DNA from: Phoma sp. XZ068
Lineage: Eukaryota; Ascomycota; Dothideomycetes; Pleosporales; Didymellaceae
Direction: 5' to 3'
NCBI GenBank assembly: GCA_004835665.1
Contig: RBKR01000019.1
Location: 1,116,001-1,180,000, forward strand
DNA length: 64,000 nucleotides
The notes below the pieces were generated by a model. The model saw only the letters and a list, made by a program, of their open reading frames with translations, searched no databases and was not told the DNA's origin. Of this stretch, positions 33,448 through 44,458 are shown piece after piece; the stretch's first letter is position 1; each line of letters starts with the position of its first letter. A program made the translations under genes and the position numbers.

Positions 33448-36320
33448 TCACCGCTTCTCAAGCCACTTTGCAAACCTCCCCTTGTCATTCGCGCCCGTAG
33501 CTTCAAGGTACGTACTACGATCGTACAATTCCTATCACAGACGTTAGCGTTGCTTCCCTCTATCTGAATAAGAGAATGAATACGTACATCGTCGTCTTTT
33601 GAGATCTTAACGTCCAGAATCAAGTTCCGGACTTCCTCGCACTTGCTCCACGCGGGGTACGGCGTCCCTTGTGCCCGCTGAATTCCAACAACGACATCGC
33701 CCATGATCTCGAATTTGCGCCAGTTGATGCGCTCCTTGCCTACCACGCCGCCCGGCGGGGCTTCCTTGCTGTCGCGGCTTCCTGCGCCGCCGGCGAAGAC
33801 GCTGGTCCCGGGGTGCGGGCTGAAGGTCGGCGCGGTGGGCTTTACCCCTACGAAAGTGGAGCTGCCTTCGGAGGCGGAGACGAGATCGCGGCGGTAGAGG
33901 GGGATGTAGGGGATGCGCTCGCCGGAGCTGTTTTCCCAGGCGAGACGATAGGCGAAGTGCGACTTTTGCGGCCCCATGAGGATGTCGAGTTTGAGGAAGT
34001 CGTGGTTCACGGCCTGCGGGACGAGGTCGCGCGTGGCGATTAGTCTGTGCACAGCCGTCCCCTTGATACCGGCGATGACGGCGCCGAGCGAGTTGTAGTT
34101 GTTGAGTTTGCGCACCTGCCGGGCTATGCGCATCCACTTCTCGAGCATAATGGCGCGGTGCTTGGGCTTGTCGCGGAGGAGGATGTAGTTTGTGACGAGG
34201 AAGGCGATGTGGTTGAAGTGGGTGGTCATGCGGGTGACATTTTCGAGCTGCTTGCACTGCTTGCGGGCTTCGGTGGAGAGGGAGACGTGTCGGACGAGGT
34301 CGCGGGGGCGGACGGAGGAGAACATGATCCAGTCCATACGGGTGAGCTCTTTGGCGATGATTTCATCGTCGCAGGCCATGAGCTGGTGCCACTGGATCTT
34401 GGAGAGGGGCTTGATGGGGTTGGGTTCGAGCTGGCGGGCGAGGCGCTCGTTGCGCTCGACCTGGGTGACGAGGGTGAGTGACGACCCGAGCGATGCGTTT
34501 GTGGACTTGGAGCCGGCGGTCAGGCTGCTGCGGGCGATGGAGAAGCCGTCCGAGCCCATGGACATGTGGCCTATGGCTCTTGTGAAGGAGTCGTCTTCCG
34601 AGTCTTGGTCGAGGACGGTGTTGTAGAAGGCGGGGAACTGGTCGTTCTGCGCGCGCTGGCGGTCAGTGCACGCCCAATCGGTGTCGTCGTCTTCGGCGAC
34701 CATTTCAAGATCGCGCATAATCTCCATGGATGCGACGGAGAACTCGCGGTTCGCTGCCAGTGCGGATGCGAACTTGCGGACCAGCTTTCGGGTGGTGGGG
34801 TAGGCAAAGTCGCCGGGGTAGTATGCGACCCATTGGTGGAGCACACCGAGATATCGCAGCTGGGCGATGACGCGGATCATGGGCATGTCTTGGTTCTTTG
34901 CGAGTGCCTCAAAGCGCTTGAGTATAGCTTCGAGGAGCTGGCTGGGGGTGACGAATCGGCGATACAGGGCGAGGAAGACGGCGCCAAACTTGGAGTCGTT
35001 CTTGGACATGGGCTGGGCCAGCAGGCGGTCGACGAGCTGGTCGAACGTGTAGCCGTTCTCGTCGGACGGCTGGACGGTCATGATGCTGCGGGCCGTGTCC
35101 GAGTCGGCCGAGTCCTCCGAGTCGTAGCCCGGCGACTCCTCGTTGAAGAAGGTCTTGTTGACATCGCTGGGCTTGTAGCGGTGGCTGCGGCCGCCGAGGG
35201 AGCCCTTGCGCGAGTACTGCGAGGAGAGTTCAGAGCTGGCGCGCTCGTGGCGCTTCGCCCACATGTCCTTTTGGGTCATGGAGAGGACGGCGGACGAGTT
35301 GGCGCGGCGGCGCGACGAGGCCTGCGAGCGCGGGCGGCGGGCGGCAATGGCGGCGCGGATGATGACCGACAGGCAGGCGCGGTGGGATTCCGGGGCGGCC
35401 TCGGAGGTGCTGAAGACGCTGACGTCGCCGAGGAACGACTTGGCCTTTTGCTCGACCATGGCCGGGTCGACCTCGCGGTGGGCGGGGTGCTGGTCGCACT
35501 TGCAGGCGGCGAGCACAAACGGCAGGCCGGCCCTGGCCAGGATGTTGAGCATCTCGGGCACGCGGGCGAGGCTGTCCTGCTGGGTGACGTCGTAGAGGGT
35601 GATGGCGGCGTCGATGCGCGGCGTGGCCATGTCGTGGGTCGTCTCGGGCCACTTGATGCGGTGGCGGTCGCCAATGTGCACGTCGTTGAAGGACATTTCG
35701 AGGAAGCGCACGAGGAACGGGCTGCCGTCGATGGTCCACTTGCGCGCGCAGGCGGCGGGCGCCGTGGCGTCGGGCAGGCCCAGGGCGCGGCGGATGAAGG
35801 TCGACTTGCCGGCGCCGCGCGCGCCCAGCACGGCGACGTTGAGGTCCTGCAGCGCGGGCGCGTCGTCGCTGGTGGCCGACGCCGACTCGGGCGAGTGGTC
35901 GGCGGGCAGGTGCTGCGAGCGGTGGGCGGCGTGCGACGGGCTCATGGGGCCCTCGGTGTCGCTGGAGCTGTCGGCGTCGGCCTCGCCGTCGCGCTGGGGG
36001 GGCTCCTCGGCCGTGGGCGCGACGGGCTGGGGGAAGTGGTAGCGCTGGAAGAACGAGTCGTCGGCAATCTCGTCGCCGTCCTGCGCCTCGTACGTGCGCC
36101 CGCCGTGCGCGAGGCCGTCGTGCGGCGACATGGGCGCCGAGTGCGCGCGCGACTTGAGCCCCGGCCGCGCTGGCTTGCTCGCCGTGGGCGCGCCCGCCTG
36201 CACCGACTCGCGCCGCGGGTGCATCGACTGCGCGCTGCGCGTCTGGTGCTCGCGGCCCTCTCTGCCCGGCCCTCTCGCGTCTCGCATCGCTCTGCCCGTC
36301 TCTTCACGGCTGCCCGGCAT
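33448..36320 (-). CDS. Ras guanine-nucleotide exchange factor with N-terminal Ras-like GTPase domain
   Basis: Exon 1 is 36320-33588 and exon 2 is 33531-33448 (intron 33532-33587), 938 aa. Exon 2 supplies the C-terminus ELYDRSTYLEA...KWLEKR. The first 160 residues are disordered and basic. A small-GTPase-like domain follows, with P-loop LGARGAGKST at about 166-174, LYDVTQQDSL, and ACKCDQHPA in place of NKxD. RasGEF_N covers YTFDQLVDRLLAQPMSKND to the DFAYPTTRKLVRKF region. The Cdc25 catalytic domain contains DWIMFSSVRPRDLVRH, MTTHFNHIAFLVTNYILL and FLKLDILMGPQKSHFAYRLAW. It should activate Ras by GDP/GTP exchange at membranes. The start at 36320 is the first ATG; the open frame runs further up on non-ATG codons. 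GC content is very high, which creates long antisense frames with no coding meaning. Confidence 0.92.
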
Positions 36321-36442
36321 GGCAGGCTCTGCGGGTGCGCGTCGGTCGTCCGGGTGTGGCCCCCCAAGCAGCTTGCAGGGGCTCGGCGCCAGACATTGGG
36401 GGATTGACGGGCGAGGCGGCGGGCGGGGCAATGGCCGGCGTT

Positions 36443-36486
36443 GTGGGCGTGGGCGTGGGCGTGGGCGTGGGTGTGTGGGCGTGGGA
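36443..36486 (+). repeat. GTGGGC hexanucleotide microsatellite
   Basis: About six slightly imperfect GTGGGC units (with one GTGGGTGT interruption) just upstream of the RasGEF start, in its probable 5' leader or promoter. Confidence 0.75.
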
Positions 36487-36924
36487 GCGGCAGTGTTGAG
36501 CCCAGCAGTCGCAGTCGCTCACGTCCATCGGGCGCACACTGGCACTATGTATGTCGATATCGCGGGGCGAGCGCTAATGCGCCCTTGAAACTTCCCGGCC
36601 TAGCTCCGCGCGTGCGCGTCTGTGCCGCTGCGGGGCGTATACAGCGCCCTGTCGCACTGTACCCTGAATATCAATCAACACGGCCACCACGCTCACCGTC
36701 TACGCCCCAATCATCACCGCCGCCCATTCGGCGCAGTCGTTCCGAGCAGCGCGGCCAGTCCAAGACGTCAGACTGCACCAATGTCGTGCATAAACTTTGA
36801 CTCGGCCCGACCCCCTCCATCTCCCATGTCGGCAGTAATGAAGGAGGAGACCAAGGAGACGAAGGATACTGCAACCATGTCCACGAAATTATGCACGAAG
36901 GATTCACTAGGAATAGAAGTGTAT

Positions 36925-37110
36925 ACTACAAGAATAGTCCATGAAAGAATTCACTTCAGGAATAGTCCACGAAAGATTCACTACGGTAATAGACTTCACT
37001 ACAGAATAGAGTCCACTGCAGATAGACCACGGAATAGACTCCACGAAATAGACTCACGATAGCCCACGATAGCCCACAATAGACTCCACAATAGACTCCA
37101 CGACAGCCTC
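36925..37110. repeat. Degenerate minisatellite, unit about AATAGACTCCACG
   Basis: Around eleven diverged units of 10-17 bases built on AATAG(A)(C/T)TCCACGA, such as AATAGTCCACGAAAG, AATAGACTCCACGAA and ATAGCCCACG, run head to tail. The array ends two bases before the stop codon of the minus-strand FMN dehydrogenase (37112), so it would lie in that gene's 3' untranslated region. It is also upstream of RasGEF. Confidence 0.75.
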
Positions 37111-37111
37111 A

Positions 37112-38475
37112 CTACAGCTTCGCAACCCCCTGCATAACCCTCACGTCGTCCCTCGTGATCTCGCCCAGTCCCTTGCGCCCAAGATTGGCAAGACTAGAAT
37201 CTGTATCCGCCAGCAGACAGCTCAACACGTGCCTCACTCCCTCCTCACCTCCCATCGCCAGCCCATACACATACGGTCTGCCCACCAGCACCGCCATGGC
37301 TCCCAGTGCAATTGCTTTCAACACGTCTGAGCCTGTCCGAATGCCGCTGTCAAAGAGCACCGTCAGGTCTGATTCCTTGACCTGCGCGTCTGCGCCAATC
37401 TCCGCCAGCGCGTCGAGAGATGCAATCGCTCCGTCAAGCTGACGTCCGCCGTGGTTGGACACGATAATTCCGTCCATGCCGTGCGAGATGGCGCGGTGAG
37501 CGTCCTCCACCGTCTGAATGCCCTGGAATATGTTAGCACACGTAGTCAAGTACAACTCATTTTCCTCACCTTCAGCACAATAGGCCCACTCCACAGCCTC
37601 CTCAACGTCTGCAAATCATCCCACTCCCTATAATTCCCCGACGCCACCAGACTCGTAAAAAACAACGCCTTGGGAATAACACCCACATGCCTCAACACCC
37701 TCACCGCCCCATACAAACTCCCCGGCCGCCTCACCACCCCCCACAGCTCCGCCAACTTCTCCCCCTTCGACCTCGAATCCTCAGCCTGCACCTTCGCATA
37801 CATACGCTGGAACACGGGATCCGAGAACCCAACCTGACACCCCTGGCCCCAAATAAACGGCAAATACGCCTCGTCGAGATCATTCGGCCTCCACCCAATC
37901 TGGAACGTATCCAGCGTGACTACCAACACGCTGAACCCACTTGCCTTTGCGCGGGAGAGCAGTGACGCAGTGAATTCCTCAGCCTGCGGCTTAGGCCAGT
38001 ACAGCTGGAACCAGCGATCCCCATCGCCATTCGCAGCAGCGACCTCCTCGATGCTGCGCGTCGCAGCCGTCGACAAAATCATAGGGACTTTTGCCGCGCG
38101 GGCAGCACGCGCAGTCGCTTCCTCGCCGTCCTGGTGAACAATCTCCTGGACGCCGATGGGCGCGATGAGTAAAGGCGAGGAATACGTCTTTCCAAACAGC
38201 GTGGTCGACATGTCCCGTCGTGTAGCCTGCACGAGCATGCTGGGACGCAGTCGGTACCGCGAGAATGCAGACAGATTAGCGGCATGGGTAGTCTCACTAC
38301 TAGCAGACCCAAAGACGTAGAGGAAGTTGGGGAGAGGGATTGCTGCGCGCGCGGCGGCTTCCCATTCGTGGGGTTTGGTGGAGAATTTGGGGGCGCGTAG
38401 GGCGCTGTAGATTTCGCGCTGGAATTGCACCGCTGAGAGGGGGTCGGGCTCGTAGTGTTGTGATTTATCGGCCAT
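37112..38475 (-). CDS. FMN-dependent alpha-hydroxyacid dehydrogenase / lactate 2-monooxygenase-like
   Basis: Two exons, 38475-37570 and 37522-37112 (intron 37523-37569), 438 aa. The protein has the TIM-barrel FMN oxidoreductase fold of L-lactate and glycolate oxidation. Visible motifs are FGKTYSSPLLIAPIGVQEI (FMN site), ILSTAATRSIEEVAAANGDG, WFQLYWPKP, IVSNHGGRQLDGAI at about 322-335 (catalytic His and substrate-binding Arg), and VLFDSGIRTGSDVLKAIALG (phosphate binding). There is no cytochrome b5 domain, so it is not a flavocytochrome b2. The insert between VTLDT and the second half fits the fungal lactate-monooxygenase-like group. No signal peptide; probably cytosolic. The substrate cannot be fixed from sequence. 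Confidence 0.92.
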
Positions 38476-39011
38476 GGTGGGTGATGGGCGACTTTACTGA
38501 TGTGGCTTGTGTGGCAGTGATCCTATTCCTGTACTATCTCTTTCAAGTCTCGAGTCGCGTGATGCTACAGTAGATGGTATCCTTTCACCCGAGCCAGATA
38601 TTGAAAAACGTACTGTAGTTGTTATGTAAATGAATGGCGAACGACATCGACCCTTGTACTCCCAAAGGCGGAGGTGGAGACAAGCCGAGGCCCATCTCGG
38701 AACCGTCCATCGTTCCGTCCGACGCGAACCAGAAACGCGCTCGCAGACCCTGAATCGACGTCATGCTATAATTACCGATCATCAGTGTCATATTAGGTAC
38801 TGTATAGAAAGTTAATGACTGTTCACCGGCATTGAATGCTATGCATTTGAGGAAAGAACACAACGGTGGTTCTGTGTGAAGAAGGTCCGTTGAAGTGTCA
38901 CGCTTCACCGCCTTCTCGTTTTGCTGTCAAACGCCCGTCAGTTATGCATGCCGAAACATGCCATTGCCCTCCACAGAGGCGAATATCTGACAATTCCGCG
39001 CGCTGTAGAGG
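38476..39011. promoter_or_regulatory. Divergent spacer (FMN dehydrogenase / acid phosphatase)
   Basis: Contains both promoters. A 107-residue minus-strand frame (38585-38908) shows no family features and is treated as chance. Confidence 0.4.
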
Positions 39012-40660
39012 ATGAATGTATTCTACAGCCGGACGCTGCTGGTCCTCTGCGCTGTAGCGACCCTACTGTCCCTGTACTGGGGCTATGCGTCAAAGTGCTC
39101 ATGCCCCTCGCTGGATACACAGCACACCGGCTACTTCGAATATGAATGTGCAGGGAAGCCTCACCACTCGAGCTGGAGCAGCTGGTGGCATCCACAGCGC
39201 AGAGATGGTAGCGTTCTCGAGCGAGGCCAGGGTGCGGGCGCCACGACAAAAGACTGGAATATACTCTACCACCTCGGCGGCAACGGCCCATGGGTAGAGA
39301 AAGTCATTGACGTGGTTGAAAGCGGTATTGCCGTCCCTGAGGGCTGCGAGGTCGAGCAGGTGCATTTGATGGCTCGACACGCTGAACGCTATCCCACCAA
39401 AACAGCCGGCCGCAACCAACGCGCCGTCGTAGAAAAGATGAAAAAAAGCGGCATCCACTTCACAGGAACCCTAGCCTTCTTCAACGACTGGCAACTCTTC
39501 TGGTCCGACGACGCCCTCCTCGAACAACTCACCACCACCGGCCCCTTCAGCGGACGCCTGGGCTCCTTCACAACCGGCGTCCGCCTACGCACCCGGTACC
39601 ACCACCTCATCCCGCAAGCCGTCGCCAGAAACGCAACAACCTACTGGGCCGGTGGATCCCCCCGCGTAATAGAAACAGCGCGCCACTTCGCAGCCGGCTT
39701 CTTCGGCCTCGACACACCCTCCCACCTCGAAATCATCCCGGAGTCCCCCTCCCGCGGCGCAAACACCCTCACCCCCGGGCGCACCTGCCTCGCGAACCAA
39801 CTCGACGCGGAAGAAGGAAAAGCAAAAGGGTACCGACTCATGGGCGACTTTAGAAACACCTACCTCCCCCCCATCGCCGCGCGGCTCTCCGCCCAAACAG
39901 GCCTGACTTTCTCAACGCAAGACATCTTCAGCATGCAGGAAATGTGCGGGTTCGAAACGACGGTAAGAGGAAGCAGCGATTGGTGCAATGTCTTTTCGCA
40001 AGACGAGTTTCTGGCATTCGAGTATGCGAGGGATGTCTTGCATTATTATCGGGCGGGGCCCGGGCAGCGGTATGCGAGGGCTATGGGGGGGTTGTGGGTT
40101 AATGCTACAGCGGAGTTGATGGGGAGGGGTAGCGAGGCGGGTGGGGTGTTTTTTAGCTTGTAAGTTCTGGGATTTCGAGCTGAGATGGTTGAGATGAGGT
40201 GGTGTGGGGATTGGCTAATAATAACAGTGTTCATGACGGCGATATAGCCCCCATGATAACAGCCCTCGATATCCTCACCGACGATAACCACCTACCCACC
40301 ACACACATCCAGCACGACCGCAAGTGGCGCAAATCTCAGGTCTCGCCCATGGGCGGAAGAGTCATTTTTGAACTTTTGTCGTGCAAGACTGGCGACGAAC
40401 GTCGTGAGTTCCACCAACGCACCGAAGGTGAAGACCAAGGAGGCAGAGGTGGCAAAGAGAAGTTCGTTCGCATAAACATCAACGACGGGATAACCGCGCT
40501 CCCCGACTGCGCCTCCGGGCCTGGACAAAGCTGTCCGCTGACTCAATTCATCGCGCGCACGAAGAAGAAGGGTGAGGAGGCGGGGGATTTTAGGGAGCTT
40601 TGTGGGTTGGATGGGGATGCGGAGGGGCGGATTAGGTTTTTGAGGCAGTTTGGGGGGTAA
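39012..40660 (+). CDS. Histidine acid phosphatase (phytase-like), secreted or membrane-anchored
   Basis: Two exons, 39012-40159 and 40228-40660 (intron 40160-40227), 526 aa. The N-terminal hydrophobic segment (residues about 7-25) followed by few charges can act as a signal anchor or signal peptide. The catalytic motif RHAERYP at 122-128 corresponds to RHGxRxP with Ala for Gly, which is common in this fungal subgroup. The proton donor HD is in SFVHDGDIAPM at about 385, directly at the splice junction, which supports the join. Several cysteines in the second exon fit disulfides of an extracellular enzyme. Removal of phosphate from organic phosphate esters is the family role. The length slightly exceeds typical phytases because of the N-terminal linker. 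Confidence 0.92.
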
Positions 40661-42650
40661 ACCTTTTGTTTGCGCTCAGGGGCGAGGAGAGCAGAAGAGG
40701 GGCACGAGGGGAGGAGGAGAATAGGATAACGCTGTGGGTTGATAGATGCTAGGATATTGGACACGGATCCCCTGCGTAGGTGTCCAGCGTGAAGGAGACG
40801 GGAAGCAGATAATATGAAAGTCTTGTCAGGGGAGTCTCTACCTATGTTTTTCCAATTATGAAAGGTTGGGTTCTGCTAGTTGTTGATTCAATAACACTGC
40901 AGTAGCAGGACCCGGTAAATATATACAAGTGTAGCTGTTGGATGAAATTCACATTTATTGGATGATTGGACTAGATGTATAGACGCTGCGAATATGAGTA
41001 GGAGGGAGGGTGTACATTGTATGCGTGTCTTTGGGTTTACACAGCTCTATCGCTCAACAAGGTACAGAGGAGGAGAATAGGCATTACAGCAGTTTAGTAG
41101 GTAGATTGTAGCGCACGCAAGCAAAGGAAGTAGAGCAAGAATATTTTTTGAACGCGCCGATAATTCCTAAGACGTCGCCTGGAGTTGTTACTACCAAAGT
41201 ATATACTGCGTTTGTATCTTCATCTAGAATTCATCCTTCAGACATGTTGTACTGTTTTTAGGCTTGAGCAGCGTGTGCAAAGAGTATATCTTTGTATTCA
41301 TTTCGTACATAGGCATCTATCCTCTCAGGAAAAAGTTAAGTTAGCGCACATCTACCATGCGAACGCGCGTATCCTAGCACCGTTTAATATTCTTCACGCT
41401 GTGAAGTTGTACTATTTATCTGTTTATCTCTTCAATTCATCCTTGGGGTGTTTTGCAATGTATTATGGGCTCAGGCAGAGTGCTGCGGACACTATATTCA
41501 CACACCGATTCATTACTTTGATATTGATCTACCAGGACAGGAGGTTGGTGTATTTGACTGTGCAATAAACTACCGCAAACGCGCGTTCAAGGCTAACACG
41601 GGCCTTTAATAAGCTGTCAAGAAATTGTGTGCATATCGTGTTAACATCTTATATCTATTCTTGGGGTATTCTGCGCAGTATTATGGGCCTAAGGATGGAG
41701 GTGGCGGTAGTGCATTTATTCTCGCACTAGGTTAGTACTTGGACATTGCACGCGAGGATAAGAAGGTAGGGCGACTTTTGCACCAGTCCAGTGCTTACTG
41801 TATATAATTGTACCCACACCACAAGAGTCAGTGCAAACCAAGTCTCGCGAACGCGCGTCTGAGGCTCATGCCGTTTTTGATGTTGACTGACGCTAGTCCG
41901 TAGGTACTCCTTTTTATCAACTGAATACTTTAGCAATAGCATAACTTGCAAACCTCATTCTACAATGCAATAGCGCTTGAATTTATTGCGACCCTTAGAC
42001 ATATAAACACAAGCTTAAATACTATATTATAGGTTTGGTTTCATTGTTCCGTTTGGGCGGAGGTGTTCTGTATGCTGAGTAAGATAATGCTCTCCAGGTT
42101 CGACAAGACCGAGCTCCTTCGTCGAAAGACAAGTGTACAAGTCTCGCGAACGCGCGTTCGAGGCTCACACCGTTTCTGACATTGACTGAAGTTGTACGTC
42201 GTGTTCGTCTTCCGATCGATCTAATTAACGCTTCGGCTGCGCCTCCTCACCGCGTAACATTCCTCGGCAACCTTAACCCAACGACCAACCACCAGCCCCT
42301 GACGCGCCCTGGCGTGCCGGCGAGCCAGCCGGCAAGGCATTCTCCACCCGTGCGTGCGGTGGTGCGGCACACGTTTGAACTTGATCAGCCACATCCTGGT
42401 CCATCGTCATTTGCGCAGCCGTCATTTACTTGGGAGGGACCCATGCCGAGTGTCGCTCGTTTCTGGGTTGCTGTTCTCAGGGAGATTGAGTGGCGTGAGG
42501 TTTGAACGTTCACTACACTCGAAGTACGGTACAGCACTCTCGACTACCTACTGCGCTGCACCCTGAACTGCTGCAGGGGCCGACGACACCGCTGGCTGGA
42601 CAACATACGCACGACGACACGAATTGAGAGGCCGGAGGGTAGTCTGCACC
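40661..42650. other. 2 kb intergenic region with degenerate tandem repeat
   Basis: No supported gene. It is dominated from 41359 to 42195 by the repeat array listed separately. A 107-residue frame at 42182-42505 is Pro/Thr-rich and likely the leader or promoter of the next gene. Confidence 0.45.
41359..42195 (+). repeat. Degenerate tandem array marked by GCGAACGCGCGT
   Basis: The 12-mer GCGAACGCGCGT (or GCAAACGCGCGT) recurs at 41359, 41575, 41847 and 42146, at spacings of 216, 272 and 299 bases. The last two copies share about 50 bases (AGTCTCGCGAACGCGCGT, then GAGGCTCA, CCGTTT, TTGACTGA). The first two share a second block 83-85 bases downstream (CTTGGGGT.TT.TGC...GTATTATGGGC). Units have diverged by substitution and indels. 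This looks like an old satellite-type or element-derived array; no coding content was recognised. Confidence 0.65.
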
Positions 42651-44004
42651 ATGCAGCCCGGCTTCACCCTCGCGCCTCGCGACCCGTTCGCGGACGCAAA
42701 GCAGACGCTCTCATCATGGGACAACTGCATGGCGAAGAACTACTGCAAGTCAGTGAACACCTGCCCTGTTCTTCCCCCACCTACTCACGCCGCATAGATG
42801 GCCAGTCATCGTCGCCATCATCCTGGGCGGACTCATCGCCTTCAGCGTCATCTTCTGCATTGCGCGCTGCATCTGCTGCGGTGCTGAATGCGCCATCTGC
42901 TGCTGCAAGTGCTGCACATGCTGCTGTGGGAGCAGCGGCTCTGGACACAAGCGGATGAAGAGCGAGAACCAAGGCTACCCACCACAGCCGTATCCCCAGC
43001 AGCCATACCCTCAACAGCCGTACGCCTCGCCCAACCCGTACGCTGAGGCACGCTCTTTTGCACCGCCGCCGCCGCCCCCGCAGATCAACACCCAGTACGA
43101 GTCGCATGCCACGCCGACACTGGCGCGGCAGGCGACCAACCCCAATTTCAACCCCCAGACTAACCCGAAATTCACCCGGCCTGCATCGCCCGAGCAGCCG
43201 CAGTTTGCGACGTTTGACGCCCACAGCAAGCCGGCGAACGAGGATGCGCTGCCTGCGATGCCCAGCTGGAACAATGCGCGAAGCGTGCAGGTGGAAGTTG
43301 AGGAGGAAGCCGTGCCAGAAAAGCGGGGCGATGTCGAGATGGACAGGCTGAACTACAATGGTAGTGTGCCCAACACATCGACTGCTGGTGTCGCCGGTGG
43401 CATAGGAGCAGGAGCTGTGGGAGCAGGAATGCGGGGATCGCCTGGTCCTGGGAGGAGCCCGGTGTCGCCCATGCACGGCACCGATGGCTACGGTTTCCCA
43501 GCGGGGTATCAAAACCAGTATGATCGCAGAGGCTCGCCAGCACAGCACCAAAACACATCGCCATCTTACGGCGCGAACGAAAACAACCGCGGCCCCTCAC
43601 CCGCGCAGTCATACAGCCAGTACAGCCAGGCCTCGGACCCCTACGCCCGCCGCTCCCCGCAGCCAAACCCCTACACCAATGTCGCGCAGAACCCGCCCTC
43701 TGAGCGCTACGCCTCCCCCGCCCCACCAAGCTACCACACAACTGCGCAGCCAAACCCGTACGCCTACGCCCCTGCCCCGGTGCAGCCGTACGACCAGCCG
43801 CGCAGCAACACGCCCGGCTACGCAACCAGCGGGAACGCAAATGCAGGGTATGATCCTATGCCTGATCGCAGTCAGACGGCCACACCCAGTGCGTATCCGG
43901 GGCAGCAGACGTATCAGGCTTTCCAACCGCAGGCCCAGCCGCAGGCGCAGATGTACTCGGGCGTGGCGAGGAAGCCTGTTGAGGGGAGTCTGAGGGATGT
44001 TTAG
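42651..44004 (+). CDS. Cys-rich single-pass, Pro/Gln-rich membrane protein (fibroin-3-related type)
   Basis: Two exons, 42651-42748 and 42798-44004 (intron 42749-42797), 434 aa. A short N-terminus with SSWDNCMAKNYCK precedes one transmembrane helix (WPVIVAIILGGLIAFSVIFC), immediately followed by a dense Cys cluster (ARCICCGAECAICCCKCCTC), a likely palmitoylation site. The rest (about 80-434) is disordered and Pro/Gln/Tyr/Ser-rich, with PYPQQPY-like repeats and YASP motifs. This architecture is common in filamentous ascomycetes and is often annotated as fibroin-3-related; I know of no established function. The splice junction falls between NYC-K and WPV, as expected. Probably at the plasma membrane. 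Confidence 0.8.
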
Positions 44005-44458
44005 TTGAGGTTCTGTTTTTGTGGTTTGGTGCATAGCGTGGTGTTTGGTGTTTGGTGTTGACGAATGAAATCTATGGCGGGGCTTTCGCCTTCTTCATGT
44101 TCTCATTTTGGATCCTTGGTGTGATGTAGAGTGGTGTGGTGTGCTTACGTTGCAATGTGATTGTGATTGTGAGTTGCTCAATGTTTTATGTATTCTTACG
44201 TTCGTCCATGATAATGATATATTCTTGGTCTTGCCTTCTGAATATGGGAACTCCGCATATGATAGGTCGAAAACGAGCAGGCGCGGCATTTTAGAAGCGA
44301 TCCTTCCTCGCAGCGAGCGGTTGTGATTTCGTCACCACGCACTTTACTCAGCCTAGTAAGAGTATCTGTTATCCACCAGTCTTCTCTCACATTCGCTATC
44401 ACATTCAACTGAACTCAGTGAAGCTAGCCACAACGTACCACCTTCTCTCGCATCCGCC
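44005..44458. other. Intergenic, no gene seen
   Basis: 3' region of the Cys-rich membrane protein and promoter of the next gene. GT-rich around 44010-44170. Confidence 0.4.

Noticed and set aside
34566..36407. 613-residue open frame antisense to RasGEF
   Set aside because: Gly/Val/Ala/Arg-rich translation caused by high GC3 of the minus-strand gene; no domains, and the opposite strand has complete RasGEF motifs.
42182..42505. Pro-rich 107-residue frame before the Cys-rich membrane protein
   Set aside because: Overlaps the end of the tandem repeat and probable promoter; no conserved features.
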